Shown in pieces: positions 1-11,500 of a stretch of 64,000 nt of DNA. The DNA is from Anaerolineae bacterium (GTDB taxonomy: Bacteria > Chloroflexota > Anaerolineae > Aggregatilineales > J027): NCBI GenBank assembly GCA_008933735.1, contig WBUL01000009.1, positions 112,850 through 176,849 on the forward strand, given 5' to 3'. A program made the position numbers and the translations under genes. The notes under the pieces were generated by a model. The model made no database searches. It was not told the origin of the DNA and saw only the letters and a list, made by a program, of their open reading frames with translations. The stretch's first letter is position 1. Each line of letters opens with the position of its first letter.

Positions 1-283
1 ACGCCAATGTTAACGTGTAGGGATTCTGGCTGTAGTAAATTGCCGTATAAATCCCTCCCAATGACCCTTTATCCGGCAGTACATCCCCGACCATAGGCAG
101 GTTCAGATGGGCGTACTCATCCGGACGATTGGTAATGAGCAGGGTTTCTGCCTGCCCTATGTCGGTCACCCGCTGAATCAGATGTTCAATGACGGGTTTG
201 CCCCCAATTTCCACAAACGATTTGTCCGTTCCCATTCGAGAACTTTTGCCACCTGCGATGATGGCAACCGTAAATCCATTCAT
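1..283 (-). CDS. mobA: Molybdenum cofactor guanylyltransferase MobA (partial, 3' end outside window)
   Basis: MobA transfers GMP from GTP to molybdopterin, making the guanine dinucleotide cofactor used by enzymes such as formate dehydrogenase. The reverse strand encodes 94 codons starting at 283, then runs off the window edge without a stop. The N-terminal nucleotidyltransferase signature AGGKSSRMGTDK is at residues 10-21, followed by GGKPVIEHLIQRV and a VGDVLPDKGSLGGIYTAI segment typical of the family. The start codon overlaps the stop of the upstream formate dehydrogenase-like gene in a TGATG junction, so translation is probably coupled. The neighbour is a molybdoenzyme, which supports the call. 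Only the first half of the protein is visible. Confidence 0.88.
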   Translation of the reverse strand, partial: MNGFTVAIIAGGKSSRMGTDKSFVEIGGKPVIEHLIQRVTDIGQAETLLITNRPDEYAHLNLPMVGDVLPDKGSLGGIYTAIYYSQNPYTLTLA

Positions 284-2430
284 CAATGAACGTAGTGATT
301 TGGCTCTTTGATCGCGCCGCGATCTTCCAGGGGAATTTCCGTGCCCTCGCGCTGCGGAGGCTCAGCTTTCCGCAGCCTGACCGCGCAAACCTTAAAATCC
401 GGAATCTTAGCACGAGGATCCACCTTATCCAGCGTGAGCAAATTGGCGGCAGCCTCGACAAAGTGGAAAGGCAAAAAGACCGTTCCGACCGGGGAGCGCC
501 CGGTCACCATGGCCCGGCAGATCACCTGACCCCGCCGCGAAGCAACTTCTACCCAATCGCCAGAAATAAGCCCCAGTTGATGGGCGTCGTCCGGGTGCAT
601 TTCCAGAATCGGTTCAGGGAAAATTTCATCCAGTTTGGAGTTTCGGGTCATCGTGCCACCATGCCAGTGAAACAGCACCCGCCCTGTGGAGAGATGATAG
701 GGATAGGCTTCGTCCGGCTGTTCGCTTTCAGAACCATAATCCAGCGCCCAGAATTTACCTCTGCCGCTGGGAAAGTCATGTTCAAACAGATAGGGTGTGC
801 CGGGGTGGTCGAGGTCAGGGCACGGCCAGTGAACACCACCTTCGCGTTCCAACCGTTCATACGTAATGCCGTAAAAATCCGGCGTGACCTCCCGCATTTC
901 TTCCCAGATTTCTTCTGCACTCCGGTAGTCAAACCCGGCGCTGTACGACACACCAAGCCGTTTTTCCATGCGTCTGGCCAGATCGCACACAATCTCCCAG
1001 TCCGAACGGGATTCTCCGACAGGCGCGAGCGCGTGCCGGATGCGCTGTACGCGGCGGTCACTGTTGGTAAAAGTACCCTCTTTTTCGGCAAAGCTGACAG
1101 CGGGGAGAATCACATCTGCCAGTTCGCCTGTTTCATTCATAAAAATATCAATACAGACCATAAAGTCGAGATTTTCGATGGCGTGCTGAGCGTGAGCCAG
1201 ATTAGGCTCGCTCATCATGGGATTTTCCCCCATCACCACCATTGCCCGGATTTTGCCCAACAGAGCCCCATCAACCATTTCCGTCACGGTCAGGCCAGGG
1301 TTGGATGGTAAATCGGTGTGCCAGATCTGCTCAAATTTCCCCCGTATTTCGGGGTCGGTCACTTTTTGATAGGCGGTGTAGACGTTCGGCAGGCCGCCGC
1401 TGTCCGAGCAGCCCTGTACATTATTTTGACCCCGCAGCGGATTCAATCCAGTCCCCGGCTTGCCAACATGACCGGTCATCAGGGCCAGATTCGTGAGCGA
1501 CAGGGCGTTATCGGTGCCATGTGTGCTCTGGCTGATACCCATGCCCCAGTAAAAAGCGGCGCGTTCGGCGGTAGCATAGAGGCGAGCCGCCTTACGAACA
1601 GCTTCCGCAGGAACACCGCTGACCTGTTCTGCCCATTCCGGCGTGAATTTTTCCAGCGATTCAATGTACTCCTGAAAACCTTCAGTACGGCTGCCAATGA
1701 ATTCCTCGTTATACAGCTTTTCGGTCACAATGACGTGGGCCATTGCCTGGAAAACAGCCACATCTGTTCCGGGTTTCTGCCGCAGCCACAGGGTCGCAAA
1801 ATCCGTTAATTCGATACGGCGCGGATCGACGACAATCAGTTTGGCGCCGTTCTGCCGCACCGCTTTTTTCAAAAACAAACTGATGACTGGATGCGTTTCT
1901 GTGGTGTTGCTGCCTGTGACAATGAATGTATCCAGATGCTCCATTTCCGCGATGCTGTTGCTCATCGCGCTGGAACCAATGGCAAGCTGCAAACCCGTTA
2001 CACTTCCCGCGTGGCACAAGCGGGCACAGTGGTCAACATTGTTGGTCTTCATAACCGCCCGCACCCATTTCTGGAAAACGTAATTGTCCTCATTTGTGGC
2101 TTTGGCACTGGCGTAAGTTGCGATGCTGTCCCCGCCGCTTTCCTGGACAATCTGGGTCAGTTTTGTGCTGACCAGGGTCAGCGCTTCTTCCCAACTGGCT
2201 TCGCGGAATGCACCGTTTTCCTTGATGAGCGGCCTGGTCAGGCGGCGCGGGTGGGTCGTGAAGTCCAGTCCGAAGCGACCTTTGACACACAAATTGCCGT
2301 AGTTGGGAGCGGAATCGAAGGGGGCAGTCACGCGGTAAATCATGTCAGTTTTGATGTGTAAGTTCATCTGGCAGCCCACGCCGCAGTAGGGACAGGTGGT
2401 TCGTACTACGCGGTCAGGAGCAAGAGGCAT
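283..2430 (-). CDS. fdhF: Formate dehydrogenase-like molybdopterin oxidoreductase, alpha subunit
   Basis: Catalytic subunit of a molybdenum (or tungsten) bis-MGD oxidoreductase, probably oxidising formate to CO2. With the start at 2430 it has 715 aa, the length of Escherichia coli FdhF. A [4Fe-4S] site is formed by Cys13, Cys16, Cys20 (CPYCGVGC) and Cys48 (LCVKGRFG). The molybdenum ligand is Cys139 in CARLCHAGSVTG, where some homologues carry selenocysteine, followed by the conserved His140. The C-terminal molydopterin-binding beta-barrel is present (residues about 590-690). A longer reading from a TTG at 2445 is open, but the ATG at 2430 has GGGAG eight bases upstream and is preferred. No signal peptide, so cytoplasmic. 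No ferredoxin-like N-terminal extension and no electron-transfer subunit is adjacent, so its electron partner is unknown. mobA follows directly. Confidence 0.85.
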   Translation of the reverse strand: MPLAPDRVVRTTCPYCGVGCQMNLHIKTDMIYRVTAPFDSAPNYGNLCVKGRFGLDFTTHPRRLTRPLIKENGAFREASWEEALTLVSTKLTQIVQESGGDSIATYASAKATNEDNYVFQKWVRAVMKTNNVDHCARLCHAGSVTGLQLAIGSSAMSNSIAEMEHLDTFIVTGSNTTETHPVISLFLKKAVRQNGAKLIVVDPRRIELTDFATLWLRQKPGTDVAVFQAMAHVIVTEKLYNEEFIGSRTEGFQEYIESLEKFTPEWAEQVSGVPAEAVRKAARLYATAERAAFYWGMGISQSTHGTDNALSLTNLALMTGHVGKPGTGLNPLRGQNNVQGCSDSGGLPNVYTAYQKVTDPEIRGKFEQIWHTDLPSNPGLTVTEMVDGALLGKIRAMVVMGENPMMSEPNLAHAQHAIENLDFMVCIDIFMNETGELADVILPAVSFAEKEGTFTNSDRRVQRIRHALAPVGESRSDWEIVCDLARRMEKRLGVSYSAGFDYRSAEEIWEEMREVTPDFYGITYERLEREGGVHWPCPDLDHPGTPYLFEHDFPSGRGKFWALDYGSESEQPDEAYPYHLSTGRVLFHWHGGTMTRNSKLDEIFPEPILEMHPDDAHQLGLISGDWVEVASRRGQVICRAMVTGRSPVGTVFLPFHFVEAAANLLTLDKVDPRAKIPDFKVCAVRLRKAEPPQREGTEIPLEDRGAIKEPNHYVH

Positions 2431-2504
2431 GGATCGTTCTCCCAAAACAAAAAGAAGGTTTTCCTTACACTACCGTTTTTTTCGATTGAAGGCAAGCAGC
2501 GGGC

Positions 2505-2540
2505 AAAAAAAGAGGGCATTTCCTTTCGGAAACACCCCCT
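2505..2540 (-). terminator. Rho-independent terminator of the giant surface protein gene
   Basis: On the minus strand a 13-bp stem (2528-2540 pairing with 2511-2523, three G-T pairs) closes a GAAA tetraloop and is followed by six T residues. It lies 10 bases past the stop codon at 2550 and separates the giant gene from the formate dehydrogenase-like gene. Confidence 0.9.
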
Positions 2541-2549
2541 GATGTTTTC

Positions 2550-5500
2550 CTACTCTTCGTCTGCTCGGTACACGTCAACCGCGTCCAGCGCAATAACGTT
2601 CCCCTTCGCGCTTTCGTTACGCTGGCCCGTGTTCACAATCCGTAGCTTGTGCCTGCCGGGTTCGAGGAAGTAAATATCGCTGCTGCCGACGAAACTGACC
2701 GGATTATAGGCATCGATGGTATCCACCTTCTTGTCATCAATGTACACGTCGAACATGCCGAATTCCCAGAAGTACAGGTAGTGGATGCGGATTTTTTCGC
2801 CCGTGAAGCTCAGGTTGATTTCGGCGTTGTCATCGCGGGAGTAGGCATAGCTGCCGCCCGAAGTAAAAACGGAACTGACTTTCTCCCAGTCATTGTCTTC
2901 ATCCAGGTGAATATCACGCCCATCAACTTCGTAGCGCCGCCATGTGCCTGTTGGCTGCCGTTCTTCACTCGCGGTATTCCGCCACGATTTGAACTGAGCA
3001 CGAACCACCAGACGGCCTTTATATGACCAGCTATCGTTATCCCAGCGTGTGCAGCTAATCAGTGTCAGGAGCGGCTGGTTGCTGGGGTAGGTAACTTCTA
3101 TTGCGTGCGGGTCTACATCCATAATATCAGTGATGATGTAGGTATATTCAACATCTTCGCCCTGCGCGATGATCAGATCACCTTTAGAAAGCTGACTCAG
3201 GTTGCGGAACGGCCCTAAACCCTTCTGGTGCTGGACGTGTCCTGCCAGAACCGCGTTGCCCATCGTGCCGGGGTAAGCCGTACCATCCAGATGGGCGACT
3301 TCATCATAAAGTTCAGTCACGTCCCAGGTCGTTCCGACCACCGGCGCACTGACCAGTTCGGTATCTATACCCAGACGCGGGATGATGATTCGGCTGGCGG
3401 GGACTTCCGGCGGGGCAAACTGGAAACCGCCCTCTGACCAGTTAATCGGGAGTGTTGTTTCCGGCTGAATATCCGCGAATGTGGACACATCCGCCACTTC
3501 CGGCAGATGCGGTTTCTTCTCCGATTTTTGCGTCAGGTTAGTGGCAAAAACCATGCTCAGAACCATACTGCTCACCACAGCAATCGCTACAACGGCCTGC
3601 ACTAACTGCCGGGTTGGTCGGTTGGGGAAGAACCGTGCCAGCCTATCGCTGCGGTTTTCCGCCAGCCACTGCGCCACGCCCCAGGCGATACACGCCAACA
3701 AAATCACCAGCGCCAGCAGCATTAGCGTGATTTCCATTGTAGAAAGGGATGCCAACTCCAAACCAAACAACAGATTCGTATTGGCAGGGAGTGGACGATA
3801 CCCGGTTTGTGGGAGTGTATCTGCGCCGCCACCGCCACCGCCCTGGGCAGCCTGACTTTGTGTGCCATTGGTTGCGCCGCCCGTTGTGGTGGCCGTAGCT
3901 GTCGGCGTAGGAGTGGTCGGGCTTGGAATCGTGAGCGTTGCAATAGGCGATGTTTCAGCAGGGCCTTCCGTATAATTTAACGTTGCTGTGTTGTTGATCT
4001 GCGTTCCTGGGGTTGCCAGGGTGCTGACGGTGACCGTGACGGTCATCGTCACCGTTGCATTGCCCGCAACAGTGCCCAGATTAAACGTGACCGTATTGTT
4101 AGTCGAGTTAAAGGTAGAAGTTCCCTGGGTTGAGGTCGCGGAATTAAACACAAGCAGCCCATTTAAAGGATCAACAACGGTCACGTTGGTAATCGCTGTT
4201 GATGAAGGATTGGTCAGGTTAATGGTAAAGGTTACCACTTCGCCCGGAAGGGCCTGACTAACTGATCCTACCTTGGTGATAGCCGGATCAACAATCGACA
4301 TGCTGAAATTACCGACCACACAGGCGCCGCCAACCGCCACATTAAGCTGAGCTTGCCCGGTGGTGGGGTTCAAAAAGACAGGTGCGCCACCCTGAATGCT
4401 GGTCGCGTCAATTCTGACGGTATAAATGCCGGCAGGAATACCGCCCAGGCTGTACCCCCCGTTAGCGTCCGTGGTCAATGTGGCAACCGTCGCTCCAGCG
4501 GTGTTAGTTACGATCACCCGCACATTCGGGAAAACCGGTTCGTTGGCGTCCCGAACACCATTGTTGTTGACATCATGGAACAGTGTCCCCTGCAAACAGC
4601 CACTTTGAACCAGCGTCACATCGGTCACCGTCCGAGAAAGGGTCGCACCAACCTGTGTTGCTTCCTGGCTGGTTGCAGTAATGATGCTGGTATTAACCGT
4701 TCCATTGGCAGTACCAATCGGTATCGTCACCACATGTTCCAGGATCAGGCTTTCGCCTGGGGCAACCGTAATCGGTGCGGACGAACCGCCCGCGCTGACC
4801 GTCGCCAGGGTGGTGGTACCACGCAGGATTCTCAACTGGCGTGTCCACGTGGTCTGCGAGCCCGTTGGCAAACTGAACACAATACGGTCGCTTTGGGCAG
4901 TGCTGGTGTTCGTAAAGGTATGGGTATAGGTGACCGTCGCGCCAGCGCTTTCTGTTGACGAATTGTTTGGCACTAAGGTCATTCCCAGGTTGCTGTTCAG
5001 GAGCAACCCCACCGGAGGTGAATTGAAGGTATTGGGGTTGCCGCTGCGGGTCGCCGAAGCGCTGTTATTGACGTTTAACACCGACGGCGGAAGCGCCGCT
5101 ACATCTACCGCGATGTGATTGTTGACCACCGGGTCATCCCCCTGCTGGATGATAAACGACATGTAGAAATCATGTTCAGTGGCCGGATCACCCGCGTTAG
5201 GGGGACGGCTGAAAGATGTAATCTGCCCGCTGCCCGCTGTTGGGCTGGCATCAAATGCGGTGGGTTCCGGCGGAAAGATTGCCGAGGGGAAGGTGTAGCT
5301 GGCGGAAGGCAGCGCCAGAATTTCAAGAATGAAGGTGCGTGGTGTCCCCTGAACCCCATTGGTTGTGCCTGAAACGATATCGAAGCGGTAGCCGCCATCT
5401 CCGCCAGTGGTTTGTGGATTTGCCTGCACCGTATCTGCCGGAGTGAGTACCCCACCGTTATCCCAGACCAGACGCAACTGGACGCCCGCCAGTGCGTTGC

Positions 5501-8500
5501 CATTGCTGGCGGCATCCACACTGTAGACAACCCCATTCGGGTCGAAGGCATCCAGGTAGTTCGGGATACCATCGTTATCACGGTCTCCCGACCCTTCGAT
5601 GCTGTCCGGCGAGGTATCCCCATCCGTATCCAGCGTATAGGCAAAGTTGGCATCTTCGACGATGACCGTTGTTTGATCGCCTTCCTGTTCTGTGGTGATG
5701 ATTACTGCTGGCACCTCAGCTTCAGGGATGGGCGTTTCTTCCGTGGTTTCCTCAATGACCAGCAGCTTTGGATTCTGGCTGCCATGATTACCCGTTGCGA
5801 TTGTATCCATATAGTTCGCTGGCAGGCTGTTTTCATCCAGCCAGACCCAGTACGCACCGGCAGGCAGTTCGGCAAAATTGTACGAACCATCAGCTTTGAC
5901 CTGAACGCTGTCGATCAGGGTATCCGTGTTCTGGTCAAAGACCTCATCGCCATTGTCAAGATAAACATAGACTTTTGCGTTACGAATGCCTGACTCACCG
6001 GGGCCGCTCCATTCCCGGTTGGCGTTGTTGTCATTGAACACACGCCCGCTGATTTCACCCTCCACACCAGAGGTTTCCTCTGTTGGTATGGGTTCCAGGA
6101 TGTCGGCTTCACCGGGAGCAACAACCATCAGCGCTTCCCAATCAGGATTGGTTGAGTCGGGGGCGTCTACCCAGTAGATACCAGGAGTCAAATCGGCAAA
6201 TTCATATGAACCGTCTTCAACAACCAGCGCGGCGGTCAGGGTGTCTGCATCAGCGTCGAACACCACATCCCCATCATCTGCATAGAGATTTAACGTGAAA
6301 CCGGCAGCGGGTTCGTCACCATCGCTGATTGCTCCATCACCGTCGGCATCCATCCAGACAAATCCCGTGATAGAGGCAGCAGGTTCAGGCGTCGGGGTGC
6401 TGGTAGGGAGCTCAATTTCACGAACATCAACGCTGTCCAGCGCCACACCGATTCCTGATGATTCCGCGTTGGAGCGTCCAGTGTTCAGAATTTGCAGGGT
6501 GTGGGTGCCGGGTTCAACTGCAAAGCGATCCGTCGCAGCGCCCTGGCTTTCCACGCTGTAGCCATCCACTGTGGCTACCCGTTCGCCATCAATGTACACC
6601 TCAAAAATGCCAAAATTGAAGAATTTCAGGTAATTGACCCGGATGCTGTCGCCTGTGAATTCCAGGGTCACGGCAGAATCTTCTTCTTCCGAGTAAACGT
6701 AGCTGCCACCAGACACAAACTCGGACTCCAGAGATTCCCATGCCCCTTCAAATGTGAATGACGGGTGGCTCATTTCGTAGCGCGTCCAGCCTTCTTCTGC
6801 GGGTTCAGGTGTGGCAGTTGGTATGACTTCAGCGGCGGCAGGTGTCTTGACATCAATCGCATCCAGCGCGATCACGATCCCTTCCGAAACCTCGCTGGTC
6901 TGGCCTGTGTTCTGGATTCTCAGTGTGTGAGTACCAGGCTGTACGATAAACTCTGCACTGGTCCCCAGACGACTTTCAGGGCTGTAACCATCCATCGACA
7001 TGACCAGAACACCATCAATGTAGACTTCAAAAATGCCAAAATTCCAGAATTGCAGATAGTCGAAGCGAATAGCCTCACCCTCAAATACCAGTTCAACAGC
7101 AGCATTTGCATTGGTGGAGTAGATATAGCTGCCACCAGACACAAATTCAGAGACCACCGGGTTCCAATTCCCCAAGAGTTGAATATCAGCATGGCTCATC
7201 TCGTAACGTGTCCACCCATCCTGGAGAGGTTCAGTATCATCAATGAAACCGTCAGGAGTCGGTGTGGGCTCGACAATAGTGACTTCAACCGTGCTGGTGG
7301 GTGTTAACGTTTCTACCGGAGCCGCTGTTGGGGTTTCAGTCAGCGTTACAACTTCAGTTGGTGTTTCGGTCGCTTCTTCCACAGCCAGTGTAGGGGTAGG
7401 AGTCGCGGGTTCCAACAGCACCCCCTGAATTTCCAGGTAGTCCAATTCTAGAGCGATGCCCTCTGATTCAGGATTAGAAAGGGCGGTATTGACCACCTCT
7501 AACCGATGCAGACCGGGTTGGACTTCAAAGACCTGACTGGTTTCGATGACGGTTTCTTCGCTGTAGGTGTCGATTGCTCCTACCAGCACATCATCAATGT
7601 AGACCTCAAAAATACCTGCGCTGCTGGAGCGTAGATACGTGATCCGGATGCTCTGGCCTGCGAAATCTGCTGCGAGTGCCGCGCCAGCCTCTGAGGTTGA
7701 CAGATTACCGTCTCCCGACTCGGTAACCACGAGCTCCCACAACCCTGTGAAGACCATCCTGGAGTCGCCCATCTCGTAGCGCATCCAACCTTCAGCATCG
7801 GGCGTTGGATCAATATTGCCCGATGGCAAAGTTTCAACCGGAATCGCGGTTGGAATGAAAGTATCCGTGGGTACAGGAGTTTCGGTTGCGCCGGGGATCG
7901 GTACTGCTGTTTCACTTGGAACTTCCGTTTCGGTTGGAGGTTCCGGCGTTACCGAGGGCGTTGTACTTGGCTCGGTGAAAGGGAGCGGCGGTGGCGCCTC
8001 TGGTTCAACTTCTGCTGTCGGGACATCATCCTGCGCGTACAGGGTATTGACGGGCACCGCTAACAGCATCAGCAGAATGAGCAGCAGCACCGCTGCCTTC
8101 CGTCTGCGGACGTAGAACAGACCCGCCAGGGCAATGAGTCCCGCAAAGGCAAACGCAGGTGCAGAAGGATTCTTGGACATACCAGGGTCTTTCACTGTGG
8201 TCTCAAAATACAGAACGCCAAACTGCCCGCTTGGAACAGATCCCGGAACAGGCACAACCAGATTCAGATTACCAGCAGGTAAGTTGGCCGTTGCACTGAG
8301 TCCGGCAATAGGCAAACTGCTGGGGCAAGTTGCCAGGACACCTACATTCAGTGTGGTGGGTGCATTCAGGAAGTTGCCGTCCAGATTATCACGGATGACA
8401 ACGTTAGAAGCAGGAGCCGTATCCGTGTTCAGGGCACAGATAATCCAGGCAATCGAGTCGCCAATCTGCAACGCTCCACCGTTAACATCAATCGCCTGTT

Positions 8501-11500
8501 TTGTTACAGTGAGCGGCGCTGTCACATGGACGTTAACGCTGGATTGATCGTTGGCTGGATTGGTATCCGCTAATCCCGCCCCCAGCGCAGTCACTGCCGC
8601 GCTGTTCGGGATGTCTGTCCCTGCTGTTCCCGCATTCACGGTCGCCTGAATGGTCAGGAGAAGGGTGTTATTGGGAGCCGTGGCCGGCAGGCTGCCTATG
8701 TTCCAGATGCCTGTTCCGGTGTCATAGGTTGTTCCCCCAGGCGCGGTCACAATGCCGTAGGTCAGTTCAGCCACCGGGAAGGTATCCGTGATTTGCAGCC
8801 CCGTTGCTGCCGCCGGGCCGTTGTTGGTAACACGCACTGTGTAAACAATCGTATCCGTTTCAAAGGTGTTGGGGTCATCCACCTGTTTGACCACCGCAAT
8901 ATCCAGCGCGGCGGAGGGGTCAAGCACAGTCGTATCTGCCGTGGATGAGTTGTTGGCAAGGTTCGGATCGGGCGAAGTGGTGGTTACACTGGCGGTATTG
9001 CTGAGCGGCCCTATCGCCGTCGGCTGAATGGTAATGGTAATGTTCTCGGTACTACCGACCGCTATGGACGTAAAGTTACAGGTCACCGTCCCCGCCGCCT
9101 GAGAACAAGCACCCGTCGTGGGTGTTGATGTGACTCCCACAAACGTTACCCCGGCAGGCAGCGTATCCGTTACCACCACGTTTGCTGCCGGGATATTGCT
9201 GGCAGGCAGGTTCTGGACCACAATCGTATAGATCAGATTGACTCCAACAATCGCAGGATCAGGCGCGTCGGATTTCGTTAATAACAAATCGGCAGCGGGC
9301 ACGGCAATAAGCGTATCTTCCGAATCCGAGTTGTTAGTCAGATTTGGATCGGTCTCATTGGCGGTGACATTCACCGTATTTGTGACAGTGCCTGCTGCTC
9401 CTGCGGTGACGTTGATAGTAATGGTTTCGGAGGCACCAATCGCCAGCGTCGCAAAATTGCATGTAACAACGCCTCCGGCTTCTGTACAGGCGCCCGCCGT
9501 TGGCGCGGAAGTCACCGTCTGGAAGGTCACCCCGGCAGGCAGCGTATCCGTCACGACAACACCCGTAGCCGGCACAGTGCTGGTCGCGGCATTGGTGACG
9601 GTGACCGTATAGGTCAATGCCCCACCCGGCGCAACAACGGCAGGATTATCTGTTTTGGTTACGCTCACATCTGCTGAAGGCGCCTGGACAGCGGTCGTCG
9701 CAGAAGCCGAGTTATTTCCTGGCGTGGGATCAGTTTCGTTGGCGGTGACATTCACGGTGTTGCTGAGATTCCCCGTTGCTGCCGGGTTCACATTCACATT
9801 GATGGTAATGGTTTCGGAGGCGCCAATTGCCAGCGTCGCAAAATTGCATGTAACAACGCCTCCGGCTTCTGTACAGGCGCCCGCCGTTGGCGCGGAAGTC
9901 ACCGTCTGGAAGGTCACCCCAGCAGGCAGGGTGTCTGTCACGACAACGCCCGTAGCATCAACATTACTGGTTGGTGCTGCCGCGTTGGTCACGGTCAGGG
10001 TGTAGGTCAGGGGATTGCCCGCGACAACAGGGTCAGGAGCGTCTGTCTTGGTCACGCTGACATCGGCAAAGGGCGCCTGAACCGTCGTGTTGACGGAAAC
10101 ATTATTGTTTCCGGTGACGGGATCGGGCTCAGTGGCGGCTACGGTGGCGGAATTGGTGATGGTTCCCAGTGTCGCCGGATTCACGGTGACCGTAATGGTC
10201 ACCGTTTCGGAGGCGCCAATTGCCAGTGTTGCAAAATTACAGGTGACCACACCCGCCGCTTCCGCACAGGCCCCTGCTGTTGGCGCGGAAGTCACCGTCT
10301 GGAAGGTCACCCCAGCAGGCAGCGTATCCGTGACCACCACATTCGTGGCATTCGCAGCGCTGATATTCAGGTTGGTGGCTGTCAAGGTATAGGTCAGCGT
10401 ACCACCCGCCACAATCGGGTCAGGGCTGTCGGTTTTGGTGAGCTCTAAGTCGGCGGTGCCGGGTTGGTTGACCAGCGTAGTTTCATTGACGGTATTGTTG
10501 GCAGCATTGGGGTCATTTTCTACCGCCCCAACGGTCGCTGTATTGGTAATGTTCCCCTGTGCCGCGCCGTCAACGGAGGCGGTAATGGTAACACTCTCCG
10601 TGCCGCCAGGAGCCAGCGGCCCCGCCCAGTCACAGGTAACGGTGTTGACGACATTACCACAAATCCCGGTACCGGAGGGTGTAGCGCTGATAAAGGTCAA
10701 CTGCGCCGGCAGCGTATCAATCAGGGTAATGTTTGTCGCATCGGTATTGCTGGTCGCCGCCAGATTTTCTATGGTGAGGGTGTAGGTCAGGTTGTTACCC
10801 GCCAGCACCGGGTCCGGTGCATCGGTTTTGGTAAGCTGCAAATCGACCTGCGGAACTACGACCTGAGTCTGTTCAGTAAAGTTATTGTTCGCCGTGATAG
10901 GATCATTTTCTACCGCTGTAACCGCAACGGTGTTGTTGATGGGCCCAGCCGGAGCCCCTGCGCTGACATCAACCGTGATGTCTACCGTCTGGGAGGTATT
11001 TGGAGCCAGCGGCCCTGCCCAGGTGCAGGTGACTGTACCTCCGGTAGGGGCGCCGTTGTGGTTGCAGACACCGCCGCCCGTGGGCACCGCGCTGACAAAA
11101 CTGACCGCAGTCGGCAGCACATCTGTCATCTGCACATTGTTCGCGCCCAGGGTGCTGGCGACATCGTTTGTCACGGTGACGGTATAAGTCAGGGTATTAC
11201 CCGCAAACACCGGATCAGGAGCATCAGTCTTGGTCACACCCATGTCCGCAAAGTCGGTGGGGATAACCGTCGTGTCCTGAGTCGCCTGGTTATTGCCCAG
11301 GTCAGGGTCTGCTTCGGCGGCGGTAACATTCGCCGTGTTCGTGATCAGGCCACCCGCCAGCGCATCGACATTGACATTAATGGTTGCAGTGAAGGAATTG
11401 CCGGGAGTCAGTGGTCCCGCCCAGGTACACGTCACTGTGCCGCCGGGATTTGTGCCATTATGCAGACAGTTTCCGCCGTTGCTTGCGTTCGCGCTCACAA

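Noticed and set aside
286..1311. A 341-codon open frame on the plus strand within the formate dehydrogenase-like gene
   Set aside because: It lies fully antisense to the strongly supported molybdoenzyme gene and has no recognisable motif.
2430..2445. A TTG start at 2445 that lengthens the formate dehydrogenase-like protein by five residues
   Set aside because: The ATG at 2430 has GGGAG at the right distance and gives the family length of 715 aa.
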